Below, piece by piece: positions 34,534 to 42,583 of a stretch of 64,000 nt of DNA. Position numbers and translations under genes: made by a program. How positions within the stretch are numbered: the first letter of the stretch is position 1; each line of letters begins with the position of its first letter. The notes under the pieces were generated by a model. It was not told where the DNA came from and ran no database searches. It saw nothing but the letters and a program-made list of their open reading frames with translations. Source of the DNA: CAG-791 sp963605745 (GTDB lineage: Bacteria > Bacillota > Clostridia > Lachnospirales > Lachnospiraceae); contig CAVCWT010000010.1 of assembly GCA_963605745.1 (NCBI GenBank), positions 1 through 64,000 on the forward strand, in the 5' to 3' direction.

Positions 34534-36312
34534 ATGGCAGGAACGAGAAAGAAAAAAACAGATCCCAAAGAGCAGCAGCGGATTATCCGCAAGGTGCTCA
34601 CTTACCTTGGAAAATATCGTAAATATCTGGCGGCATCGCTGGTGATGGCTTTCATCACCGTTGCACTGCAGCTCTATATCCCCAAGCTGACCGGAGAGGT
34701 TGTGGACTATATGCTAGGTCCCGGAAAGGTGCAGTTTGACGGTGTGTGGATGATCATGATCCGGATCATCATCAGTGCACTGGCAGCAGGATTGTGCCAA
34801 TGGTTGATGAACCTTTGCAACAACAAAATGACCTATGACGTGGTGCAGGATATTCGTAACGATGCCTTCTGCAAGATTGAGCAGCTGCCGCTGTCCTACA
34901 TTGATTCCCATCCTTATGGCGAGATCGAGAGCCGGGTCATCGCCGATGCGGACCAGTTTGCAGATGGCCTCCTCATGGGCTTTACGCAGCTCTTTACCGG
35001 TGTCATCACGATCCTTGGCACCTTCTGCTTTATGCTCTCGATCAATGTATGGATTACGCTGGCTGTCGTTGCGCTGACGCCGCTGTCCTTTCTGGTTGCA
35101 GGATACATTTCCTCTCACACCTATACCATGTTCCGCAAACAGTCTGAGATCCGTGGTCTTCAGACCGGCATGATTAATGAAATGGTGGAGGGACAGAAGG
35201 TTGTAAAGGCCTTCAACCGAAGAGAAGAGGTGGTCGCTGATTTTGACAGAGTCAATGATGAGCTGACGCAGACGTCCCTTCGAGCCATCTTTTATTCCTC
35301 CATCACGAATCCCTCAACACGCTTTGTCAATAGCCTGGTTTATGCTGTGGTAGGTCTGACAGGTGCGATGGCTGCCATTTCGGGGCGCCTGAGCGTTGGT
35401 CAGCTGACGGCTTTCCTGTCCTATGCGAGCCAATATGCTAAGCCCTTCAACGAGATCTCCGGCGTCGTCACGGAGCTGCAGAATGCCATTGCCTGCGCAG
35501 GAAGAGTTCTGGATCTGATTGAGGAGACACCGCAGATTCCGGATGCCGAGGATGCCGTTGCACCCGTGCAGTTTGAAGGAAAGGTGGACCTGGAGCATGT
35601 CGATTTCTCCTATGTAGAGGGTCAGAATCTGATTCAGGGCTTCTCCTTGAAGGTTAAGCCCGGACAAAAGATTGCCATTGTCGGACCGACGGGCTGCGGC
35701 AAAACAACGCTCATCAATCTGCTCATGCGCTTCTATGATGTCAACGACGGCGCAATCTATGTGGATGGAACGGATGTCCGCAGGATCACAAGACATGCAC
35801 TGCGAAACGGCTACGGCATGGTTTTGCAGGAAACCTGGCTCAAGACTGGAACCATACGTGACAACATCACCATGGGGAATCCTGGAATCTCCGAAGAGGA
35901 GATGATCCGCATCGCAAAGGTCTGCCACATTGATTCCTTCATTCGCAGGCTCCCGAAGGGGTATGATACGATGGTTTCCGAAAACGGAGAGGATTTCTCT
36001 CAGGGACAAAGACAGCTCCTGTGCATTGCCAGAGTTATGATGAGCAAGCCCTCCATGCTGATCCTGGATGAGGCGACCTCCTCCATTGATACGAGAACTG
36101 AGCTCAAGATTCAGGATGCCTTCAATGCTATGATGGAGGGACGGACTAGCTTTATTGTGGCCCATCGCCTGTCCACCATTCGGAATGCGGACTGCATTCT
36201 GGTGATGAAGGACGGACACATCATTGAGCAGGGCAATCACAGCGATCTGATGAAGGCCGAAGGCTTTTATTATAATCTGTACCAGAGCCAGTTCCTGGGA
36301 CAGGCGATTTGA
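34534..36312 (+). CDS. Heterodimeric ABC exporter, subunit with intact Walker B
   Basis: A 592-aa fused half-transporter: six helices (~25-330) and an ATPase domain (~360-590). Walker A GPTGCGKTT, Walker B with catalytic Glu (MLILDEATSSID) and switch His (IVAHRLSTI) are intact, but the signature LSGGQ reads FSQGQ. In the dimer this poor signature faces the Walker motifs of the other subunit, so the two sets of changes fall in the same ATP site, leaving one good site. The highly basic N-terminus (AGTRKKKTDPKEQQRII) is cytoplasmic. AAGAGGAATCAAC precedes the ATG. The pair probably exports a hydrophobic drug or peptide. Confidence 0.9.
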   Translation: MAGTRKKKTDPKEQQRIIRKVLTYLGKYRKYLAASLVMAFITVALQLYIPKLTGEVVDYMLGPGKVQFDGVWMIMIRIIISALAAGLCQWLMNLCNNKMTYDVVQDIRNDAFCKIEQLPLSYIDSHPYGEIESRVIADADQFADGLLMGFTQLFTGVITILGTFCFMLSINVWITLAVVALTPLSFLVAGYISSHTYTMFRKQSEIRGLQTGMINEMVEGQKVVKAFNRREEVVADFDRVNDELTQTSLRAIFYSSITNPSTRFVNSLVYAVVGLTGAMAAISGRLSVGQLTAFLSYASQYAKPFNEISGVVTELQNAIACAGRVLDLIEETPQIPDAEDAVAPVQFEGKVDLEHVDFSYVEGQNLIQGFSLKVKPGQKIAIVGPTGCGKTTLINLLMRFYDVNDGAIYVDGTDVRRITRHALRNGYGMVLQETWLKTGTIRDNITMGNPGISEEEMIRIAKVCHIDSFIRRLPKGYDTMVSENGEDFSQGQRQLLCIARVMMSKPSMLILDEATSSIDTRTELKIQDAFNAMMEGRTSFIVAHRLSTIRNADCILVMKDGHIIEQGNHSDLMKAEGFYYNLYQSQFLGQAI

Positions 36313-36431
36313 TACTCGGAAATAGCTGATGCTATTTCCTCCTACCTTCGAGTGTATTGCCGACAGGGTCGGCAATACACTCGTCCATCGGAGAAACCGC
36401 ATGCGCGGATTTCTCCTCGCACAACTCGAAA
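36311..36431 (+). repeat. Three-hairpin repeat (family C), copy 2
   Basis: Hairpin 1 GGAAATAGC-TGAT-GCTATTTCC (36318-36339), conserved CCTCCTACCT, hairpin 2 CGAGTGTATTGCCGAC/GTCGGCAATACACTCG (36349-36383, 16 bp perfect), hairpin 3 GGAGAAACCGC...TTTCTCC (36390-36416). It starts right at the TGA stop of the ABC gene. Confidence 0.8.
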
Positions 36432-36444
36432 ATATATGCGCACC

Positions 36445-36488
36445 AAAGGACTCGGTTGTTATCTTTTCCGATAACAACCGAGTCCTTT
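36445..36488. terminator. Strong hairpin terminator after the ABC exporter genes
   Basis: A perfect 19-bp stem (arm AAAGGACTCGGTTGTTATC) with loop TTTTCC. The stem ends in AAA/TTT, so the T-run is part of the stem and works in either direction. It isolates the following regulator and pot genes. Confidence 0.8.
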
Positions 36489-36513
36489 TACGTGGGTTTA
36501 ACATAAATAATAG

Positions 36514-36541
36514 TTGACACAAAGTTTAGTGATAGTATAAT
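36514..36541 (+). promoter_or_regulatory. Consensus promoter of the polyamine regulator and pot operon
   Basis: TTGACA (36514-36519), 16-nt spacer, TATAAT (36536-36541): both hexamers are perfect. The expected start near 36548 gives a ~124-nt leader before the regulator ATG. Confidence 0.88.
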
Positions 36542-36570
36542 CGGCTATGGCTTGCAAAGTTTAGTAATAA
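36519..36570 (+). promoter_or_regulatory. Direct repeat overlapping the promoter, candidate operator
   Basis: CAAAGTTTAGTGATA (36520-36534) lies in the promoter spacer and CAAAGTTTAGTAATA (36556-36570) just after the start site: 14 of 15 bases match, 36 bp apart (about 3.4 helical turns). Placement suits repression by the XRE-cupin protein encoded next. Confidence 0.6.
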
Positions 36571-36671
36571 CGTTACAAGCGTAGCAGAATCAGAATCAGT
36601 TTTTAAATCGATACCGAATACGGGATGCAAACGGTTCCGGGGATGGACGACCCACGCAGGGAAAGGACAGT

Positions 36672-37229
36672 ATGGAACAAGAGCAGATTAACGAACAGAT
36701 CGGCTGTAAGATCAAGGATCTGCGCAATCGAAACGGATTGACGCAGCAGGAGCTGGCAGACCGAACAGAGCTGACAAAGGGCTTTATTTCGCAGCTGGAA
36801 CGAGGACAGGTGTCACCTTCTGTGGTGACGCTGCTGGATTTGATCGAATGCCTTGGCTCGACGCCGGGGGATTTCTTCAAGGAAGGCGCCGAGGAACAGG
36901 TCGTCTTTAAGGAACAGGATTATTTTGAAAAGATCGAGGACAACGGCAGCAAAACGCAGTGGCTGGTGCCCCCTGCACAGAAATTTCAGATGGAGCCGCT
37001 TCTTGTGGAGATCCCGCCGCACGAGAGCCTCGATGAGGACAAGCCTCACATCGGAGAGGAATTCGGCTACTGCATCAGTGGCCGATTGAATGTGTATTTG
37101 GGCGATAAGGTTTACAAGGTGAAGGCTGGAGAAAGCTTTTACTACCGCACGACCAAACGCCACAAAATTGCAAATCCCGGCAGCCGCCCGGCTAAATTCA
37201 TCTGGATCAGCACACCGCCAGAATTTTGA
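36672..37229 (+). CDS. XRE-family regulator with cupin domain, polyamine type
   Basis: A 185-aa regulator: helix-turn-helix (residues ~10-68; IKDLRNRNGLTQQELADRT, TKGFISQLERGQVSPSV) and a cupin_2 domain (~110-180; PHIGEEFGYCISGRLNVYL, FYYRTTKRHKIANPG). The same arrangement is common directly upstream of potABCD in Firmicutes and resembles PuuR. It likely represses polyamine uptake, with the cupin sensing a polyamine. The repeats CAAAGTTTAGT at the promoter are its most likely sites. ACGCAGGGAAAGGACAGT precedes the ATG. About 40% of its layout matches the regulator at 5210; both have the same domain order. Confidence 0.88.
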   Translation: MEQEQINEQIGCKIKDLRNRNGLTQQELADRTELTKGFISQLERGQVSPSVVTLLDLIECLGSTPGDFFKEGAEEQVVFKEQDYFEKIEDNGSKTQWLVPPAQKFQMEPLLVEIPPHESLDEDKPHIGEEFGYCISGRLNVYLGDKVYKVKAGESFYYRTTKRHKIANPGSRPAKFIWISTPPEF

Positions 37230-37230
37230 T

Positions 37231-37602
37231 CACAATGAGGACAAATCTTGAAGAGAAACTCTCCGTGCGAGCTTGCTCGCAAAAGGAGAGGATTCTCTTC
37301 AAGATTGGGACGAACGTCCCAAACGAGGATTTCCGAAGGAAATTCGAGTTTGTCCTCATTGGGAGCAAAGGCGAGAAACTCTCCGTGCGAGCTTGCTCGC
37401 AAAAGGAGAGGATTCTCTTCAAGATTGGGACGAACGTCCCAAACGAGGATTTCCGAAGGAAATTCGAGTTTGTCCTCATTGGGAGCAAAGGCGAGAAACT
37501 CTCCGTGCGAGCTTGCTCGCAAAAGGAGAGGATTCTCTTCAAGATTGGGACGAACGTCCCAAACGAGGATTTCCGAAGGAAATTCGAGTTTGTCCTCATT
37601 GG
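37231..37602 (+). repeat. Tandem array, 3 identical 120-bp hairpin-rich units
   Basis: Units begin at 37253, 37373 and 37493. Bases 37261-37372 recur unchanged at 37381-37492, and the third unit is identical to its end near 37600. Each unit holds GCGAGCTTGCTCGC, CTCTCC/GGAGAG, GGGACGAACGTCCC and ATTTCCGAAGGAAAT hairpins. CAATGAGGACAAA (37232-37244) before the array pairs with TTTGTCCTCATTG at the end of each unit. It lies in the leader of potA, 27 nt before its ATG. Confidence 0.93.
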
Positions 37603-37628
37603 AAGAATAAAGTACAGAAAGGATCACC

Positions 37629-39065
37629 ATGGACAACACCAACATCATCGAACTCAAGCACGTTACCAAGTCCTTCAGCGACGGATTCACCGCCGTGGAG
37701 GACTTTAACCTCGAGGTCCGCCGGGGTGAATTCGTGACCTTTCTGGGTCCCTCCGGCTGCGGCAAAACAACGACCCTGCGCATGATCGCAGGCTTTGAGC
37801 TGCCGACCTCCGGCGAGATTCTCCTGAACGGAAAATCCATCACCAATCTGCCCCCTTATGAAAGACCGATTAATACCGTATTCCAGAGGTATGCGCTCTT
37901 TCCGCATATGAACATTTACGAGAACATAGCCTTTGGACTCAAACAGAAAAAGACCCCGAAGGATGTGATCGAGCATAAGGTCAAAAAGGTTCTGACCTTA
38001 GTTGATCTGGAGGGCTTCGAGGACCGCAATGTCTCAACCCTTTCCGGCGGACAGCAGCAGCGAATCGCCATCGCAAGGGCGCTGGTCAATGAACCGGAAA
38101 TCCTGCTGCTGGATGAGCCTTTGGGCGCGCTGGATCTCAAGATGCGTCAGGAAATGCAGATCGAGCTGAAGGACATGCATAAGAAGCTGGGAATCACCTT
38201 TATCTACGTCACACACGATCAGGAAGAGGCCCTTACCATGTCGGACAAGATCGTTGTCATGAGTGAAGGTCACATTCAGCAGATCGGGACGCCGGAGGAT
38301 ATTTATAACGAGCCAAAGAACGCCTTCGTTGCCGACTTTATCGGAGAGAGCAACATCTTCAGTGGGATCATGACCGGCCACCTGAAGGCCAGATTCTGCG
38401 GCGGCGAGTTCGACTGCGTGGACGATGTGGCAGAGGGAACGCACATCACGGCCGTTGTTCGCCCGGAGGACGTTGAGATGACGTCTCCTTCAAACGGAAC
38501 CATTCAGGGAACCGTGACGTCCGTTATTTTCAAGGGTATGCATTACGAAATTACGGTACAGAGCGGCCGCAATGAAATGGTCATCCAGTCCGTGAAATCG
38601 GCAAAGGTCGGAGATCGCATCGGAATGCGTCTCGAGCCGGACAGCATTCATATCATGATTGCAGAGGATCATACGAATATCTTCCCGGTGGATATCAACA
38701 AAGACTACCGCCTGGCCTACAATGATCAGCTGCTCCATGCCAGCCTGACCAAGCTCATTAAAGGCGGCAAACGCCTCGAGGACGGGACACTCGTCGATGC
38801 ACACGGGGAAGCCATTGACCTGGAGAGAACCAAGGTGATTGCATCCATTCAGCCCGGAGACATTGAACTTACGGATGATCAGGAAGGCGGTCTGGTACAG
38901 GGCCACATCAGCAATCTGATCTACCAGGGCGACCATTATCTGTATGTCATCCATACAGAAATGGAGCAGGATTTCGTTGTTTACGATGAGGATCTGTGGA
39001 ACATGGGAGACCGCGTCGGCCTCATCATGCCGGTCGAGAAGATGAAGTTCAGCCTTAAGAAGTAA
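37629..39065 (+). CDS. potA: Spermidine/putrescine ABC transporter ATPase, long C-terminus
   Basis: A 478-aa ATPase, about 100 residues longer than usual PotA. ATPase domain (~1-240): Walker A GPSGCGKTT, signature LSGGQQQRIAIARAL, Walker B ILLLDEPLGALD, switch VTHDQEEAL. The C-terminal part has TOBE-type beta segments twice: ITAVVRPEDVEMTS...GTVTSVIFKGMHYEI and, after a ~60-residue insert, IQPGDIELTDDQEGG...GHISNLIYQGDHYLY. The duplication explains the extra length. It powers polyamine import with PotB, PotC and PotD. ACAGAAAGGATCACC precedes the ATG. The tandem array at 37231-37602 lies just upstream. Confidence 0.93.
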   Translation: MDNTNIIELKHVTKSFSDGFTAVEDFNLEVRRGEFVTFLGPSGCGKTTTLRMIAGFELPTSGEILLNGKSITNLPPYERPINTVFQRYALFPHMNIYENIAFGLKQKKTPKDVIEHKVKKVLTLVDLEGFEDRNVSTLSGGQQQRIAIARALVNEPEILLLDEPLGALDLKMRQEMQIELKDMHKKLGITFIYVTHDQEEALTMSDKIVVMSEGHIQQIGTPEDIYNEPKNAFVADFIGESNIFSGIMTGHLKARFCGGEFDCVDDVAEGTHITAVVRPEDVEMTSPSNGTIQGTVTSVIFKGMHYEITVQSGRNEMVIQSVKSAKVGDRIGMRLEPDSIHIMIAEDHTNIFPVDINKDYRLAYNDQLLHASLTKLIKGGKRLEDGTLVDAHGEAIDLERTKVIASIQPGDIELTDDQEGGLVQGHISNLIYQGDHYLYVIHTEMEQDFVVYDEDLWNMGDRVGLIMPVEKMKFSLKK

Positions 39066-39077
39066 GAAAGGATAGTC

Positions 39078-39869
39078 ATGCACCTTCGATTCACGAGAAA
39101 AACGCTCTGCCTTCCCTATGCCGTTTATTTGCTGGTGTTCGTTGTGGCGCCCATGCTGGTGCTGTTTTATTACGCCTTTACGAACAGTACCGGGCAGTTC
39201 ACGCTGACCAATTTCACCAGCTTTTTTACTGATCCGAATACGCTGGGAACGCTGTTCTACAGCTGCGCCATTGCCATGGTGACGACCATAGTCTGTCTCC
39301 TTCTGGCGTACCCCATTGCCTGCATTCTGGCTCTGAGCCAGCTGAAGGCGAAATCGGCCATCATCATGATCTTTGTCATGCCAATGTGGATCAACTTCTC
39401 CCTGCGAATCACTGCGCTGAAGGAAATCCTGACGGTGATCGAAGGGAACCTTGCCCTGTATCCCTTTTTGAATGCTGTGATCGGCATGACGTATGACTTT
39501 CTGCCCTTTATGATCCTGCCGATCTATACGACGATTTCAAGGCTGGACGGCGCTCTGCGCGAGGCTTCGATGGACCTTGGAGCCAATGAGGTGCAGACCT
39601 TCCTTCGGATCACACTGCCCTTGTCCGTTCCCGGCATTATGAGCGGCATCTCTATGGTGTTCCTGCCGGCTATGACCAACTACGTCGTACTGGATATGCT
39701 CTACAACAGCACCTATATCATGGGAAGCCTCATCGGCAGCTATTTCTCGGCCTACAACTGGAACGGCGGATCCATGATCGCACTGATTCTGCTGGCGATC
39801 ATCTGCCTGTTCACACTCCTGACCGATGACGGAGAAGTGAATACAGCAAGGGGAGGAGCTCTGTTATGA
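39078..39869 (+). CDS. potB: Spermidine/putrescine ABC transporter permease PotB
   Basis: A 263-aa permease with six helices and the EAA loop REASMDLGANEVQTFLRITL, which docks on PotA. The N-terminal RKTLCLPYAVYLLVFVVAPM and the LPAMTNYVVLDML segment are typical of PotB. It starts 12 nt after potA (AAGAAAGGATAGTC) and its stop overlaps the potC start by 4 nt (ATGA). Confidence 0.95.
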   Translation: MHLRFTRKTLCLPYAVYLLVFVVAPMLVLFYYAFTNSTGQFTLTNFTSFFTDPNTLGTLFYSCAIAMVTTIVCLLLAYPIACILALSQLKAKSAIIMIFVMPMWINFSLRITALKEILTVIEGNLALYPFLNAVIGMTYDFLPFMILPIYTTISRLDGALREASMDLGANEVQTFLRITLPLSVPGIMSGISMVFLPAMTNYVVLDMLYNSTYIMGSLIGSYFSAYNWNGGSMIALILLAIICLFTLLTDDGEVNTARGGALL

Positions 39870-40681
39870 AAAAAACGATTCTTCAGGCCATAAAGTGGGC
39901 CTTTTTGCTCCTGATGCTGCTCTTTATTTATCTGCCGATTCTGATCCTTGCTGTATACAGCTTTACGGATTCAACCAATATCGGCGCCATTCGCGGCTTC
40001 TCCTTGCAGAACTATGTGACACTGTTCACAACCGAAGAGCTGCGCAATATGATCATCGGAACACTGCTCCTTGCCTTCGGGGCAGCAGCCATCGCAACGG
40101 TTCTGGGAACGCTGGGAGCAATTGGCGCGTTTTATTCCAAGGAGCGTGTCAGCAAGGCGATCTCCACGATGAACCAGATTCCGGTTGTCAATGCGGACGT
40201 GGTGACGGGATTTTCCATCTGCATCCTGCTCGTCGTTGTCCTGCAGGTCAGCAAGGATACCTTTATTCCGCTGGTTGCGGGACATGTGACATTGTGCGCA
40301 CCGTTTGTCTATCTGGCCGTTTTGCCTAAGATCAAACAGATGGATTCGAGCCTGTATGAGGCAGCGCTGGACCTTGGAGCCTCCCCGTTTCGCGCATTGA
40401 CGCAGGTTGTGCTGCCGCAGCTGGTGCCGGGCATTGTCTCCGGCTTTGCCCTTGCAATTACGCTGTCACTGGATGATTACTTTATTGCAACGTATACCAA
40501 GCCGGCCACCTTTGACACCATCAGTACGTACGTTGTGAATGCCACCAAGGGCTCGCAGACGACCATCAAGACGGCACTGTGGGCACTCTCGACCGTTATT
40601 TTCCTTGTTGTGATTGTGATTGTAGCAGGCTGGAACCTGCATCAGGTGCGCAGCGAAAAGAGAACGAAGACGGTTGGATGA
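39866..40681 (+). CDS. potC: Spermidine/putrescine ABC transporter permease PotC
   Basis: A 271-aa permease with six helices; EAALDLGASPFRALTQVVLP is the EAA loop that binds PotA, and FALAITLSLDDYFIATYTKP the conserved PotC segment. GGGGAGGAGCT lies within the end of potB and serves as its ribosome site, so it is translationally coupled. The C-terminus ends close to an ATGA overlap, but the potD start is better placed at 40705. Confidence 0.95.
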   Translation: MKKTILQAIKWAFLLLMLLFIYLPILILAVYSFTDSTNIGAIRGFSLQNYVTLFTTEELRNMIIGTLLLAFGAAAIATVLGTLGAIGAFYSKERVSKAISTMNQIPVVNADVVTGFSICILLVVVLQVSKDTFIPLVAGHVTLCAPFVYLAVLPKIKQMDSSLYEAALDLGASPFRALTQVVLPQLVPGIVSGFALAITLSLDDYFIATYTKPATFDTISTYVVNATKGSQTTIKTALWALSTVIFLVVIVIVAGWNLHQVRSEKRTKTVG

Positions 40682-40704
40682 TCGGACATCCGGAGGACAA
40701 CAGA

Positions 40705-42372
40705 ATGCGAATGAAACCATTACGTGCGGCCGCAGCGGCAATGCTGGCAGGTGCGTTTTTTACAGGAACAGCTGCAGGTGCGTTTCCTGCACTGGCAGCG
40801 GAGTCCGCTGAAACGGCCAAGGCGGAAGAAACCTCACGGGAAGGCACCGCAGAGAATGCAGAGGGAACGAGCGCTCAGGGCAGTACCAAAACGGTAACCC
40901 TTAGAATCTGCAGCTGGGAGGAATACATTGACACCGGAGACTGGGACGAGGAGGAGACCATCGTTCTGCCGAGCGGAGATATTATCGGCGAGAATTCCAT
41001 GGTCAGCGACTTTGAAGCCTGGTATGAAGAGACCTACGGTGTCAAGGTGAAGGTGGAATACTCGACCTTTGGTACGAACGAGGATCTTTACAACATGCTG
41101 ACCTTGGGCGATACCTTTGATCTGGTGTGTCCCTCGGAATACATGTTCATGAAGCTTATCAGCGAGGATCAGCTGGTCCCGCTGTCGGATGAATTCTTTG
41201 ATACATCCATTGAGACCAACTATTACAGCAGAGGTGTCTCACCTTATATCAGGAATATCTTTGATTCCAAGGAAATTGACGGAGAGGCCTGGGGCAAATA
41301 TGCGGCCGGTTACATGTGGGGCATCACCGGAATCGTCTATAATCCGGAGCTGATGACCAGAGACGAGGCCTCCACCTGGACAGTACTTTGCAATCCGGAT
41401 TACAAGCGCAGAGTTACCATCAAGGACAATGTCAGAGACAGCTATTTTGCAGCTCTTGGTGCCGTAAACCATGACCTTCTGACCTCTGAGGAGTTTACGG
41501 AGGATCCGGAGTATTCACAGAACCTGGAGAATATCATGAATGACACATCCGAGGAGACAGTGCAGACGGTACAGGACTGGCTGCAGCAGACCAAGGACAA
41601 TGTCTATTCCTTTGAGACAGATTCCGGTAAGGCCGACATGATCACGGGAAAGGTTGTGGCCAACTATCAGTGGTCCGGCGATGCGGTCTATACCATGGAT
41701 CAGGCAGATGAGGATGATGTGCAGCTGAACTTTGCTGTTCCCGTAGAGTGCAGCAACATCTACTTTGACGGATGGGTAATGTTAAAGAGCGGAATCGGTG
41801 AAGACGCAGCAAAACAGCAGGCGGCCGAGGCCTTTATCAACTTTGTCTCCCGTCCTGACAATGCGATCCGCAACATGTACTTTATCGGTTACACCTCCGT
41901 CATCTCCGGTGGGGAGGATCCCAGGATTCTGGAGTACCTGGACTGGAACTACGGCGCCGAAGAGGACGAAGAGGACACCGTGGAATACGATGTCAGCTAT
42001 TTCTTTCAGGAGGATACTGACGCAGCAAATGCCTTGGAAGATACGACAGCAGGTGCATCAAAAGAAGGCGGAGCGTCGGATGCGGGGAGTTCTGACGACG
42101 CAAATCTCTACATCCTGACGGTACCGGCCGAGCAGGAGGACCGGCAGCTGGCGGCGCAGTATCCCAGCACCGAAACGATTCAGCGCACCAGCATCATGCG
42201 TTATTTCACACCGGAGCAGAGCGTTCTGACGAACCAGATGTGGATCAACGTGCGCTGCTACAACATCCATCAGGTGCCGGTCTGGGGCTGGATTATGACC
42301 GCAATCGGAGCCGGAATCATTGTCTGGATGATTGTGCGCAAAATACGACAGAGCCGAAAGGTCAGTGGCTAA
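40705..42372 (+). CDS. potD: Spermidine/putrescine-binding protein with C-terminal membrane anchor
   Basis: A 555-aa PotD-like protein, about 200 residues longer than usual. An N-terminal signal sequence (MLAGAFFTGTAAGAFPALAA) has no lipobox Cys. The binding domain runs from LRICSWEEYIDTG through VKVKVEYSTFGTNEDLYNML, PSEYMFMKLI, GYMWGITGIVYNPELM and WSGDAVYTMDQAD. After it come an acidic insert (~430-500), IQRTSIMRYFTPEQ, and a single C-terminal helix (VWGWIMTAIGAGIIVWMIV) followed by RKIRQSRK, which places the protein as a type I membrane protein facing outwards. The ATG at 40705 follows CGGAGGA. Last gene of the operon. Confidence 0.9.
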   Translation: MRMKPLRAAAAAMLAGAFFTGTAAGAFPALAAESAETAKAEETSREGTAENAEGTSAQGSTKTVTLRICSWEEYIDTGDWDEEETIVLPSGDIIGENSMVSDFEAWYEETYGVKVKVEYSTFGTNEDLYNMLTLGDTFDLVCPSEYMFMKLISEDQLVPLSDEFFDTSIETNYYSRGVSPYIRNIFDSKEIDGEAWGKYAAGYMWGITGIVYNPELMTRDEASTWTVLCNPDYKRRVTIKDNVRDSYFAALGAVNHDLLTSEEFTEDPEYSQNLENIMNDTSEETVQTVQDWLQQTKDNVYSFETDSGKADMITGKVVANYQWSGDAVYTMDQADEDDVQLNFAVPVECSNIYFDGWVMLKSGIGEDAAKQQAAEAFINFVSRPDNAIRNMYFIGYTSVISGGEDPRILEYLDWNYGAEEDEEDTVEYDVSYFFQEDTDAANALEDTTAGASKEGGASDAGSSDDANLYILTVPAEQEDRQLAAQYPSTETIQRTSIMRYFTPEQSVLTNQMWINVRCYNIHQVPVWGWIMTAIGAGIIVWMIVRKIRQSRKVSG

Positions 42373-42378
42373 GAGCAG

Positions 42379-42415
42379 AAAAGGAGCGAGTACTCATCGA
42401 GTACTCGCTCCTTTT
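42379..42415 (+). terminator. Intrinsic terminator of the pot operon
   Basis: A perfect 17-bp stem (arm AAAAGGAGCGAGTACTC) with a 3-nt loop ATC, ending in TTTT and followed by GTGTG. Confidence 0.9.
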
Positions 42416-42426
42416 GTGTGTTCCTA

Positions 42427-42580
42427 GCTGCGGCAGGGCGGCAAGCATGCGCGTCGCTGCGGCCTGCCGGGATTTCGTCCCTTTATGTGTTCCGCAGGGT
42501 CGCGACTGCGCATATCTTGCTGCCCTGCCGCAGCCCGTGGACCCCTAGCAGGGCGATTTAGCATGCGCGTCGCTGCGTTT
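42427..42580. repeat. GC-rich hairpin repeat (family D), copy 2
   Basis: GCGGCAGGGCGGCAAGCATGCGC (split as arms) at 42430-42455 pairs with GCGCATATCTTGCTGCC..GCCGC near 42508-42535, enclosing GGGATTTCGTCCC. A third piece, TTTAGCATGCGCGTCGCTGCG, repeats the left arm at 42560-42580. It lies between convergent potD and the flippase-like gene and shares a ~60-nt block with the copy at 12489. Confidence 0.7.
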
Positions 42581-42583
42581 TTT

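Noticed and set aside
37231..37602. Possible replication origin iterons
   Set aside because: Units are 120 bp, hairpin-rich and lie between a regulator and potA; no rep gene or DnaA boxes nearby.
37207..37737. Several overlapping open frames with internally repeated peptides
   Set aside because: They result from a 120-bp tandem repeat, whose length is a multiple of three; no start signal and hairpin-rich sequence.
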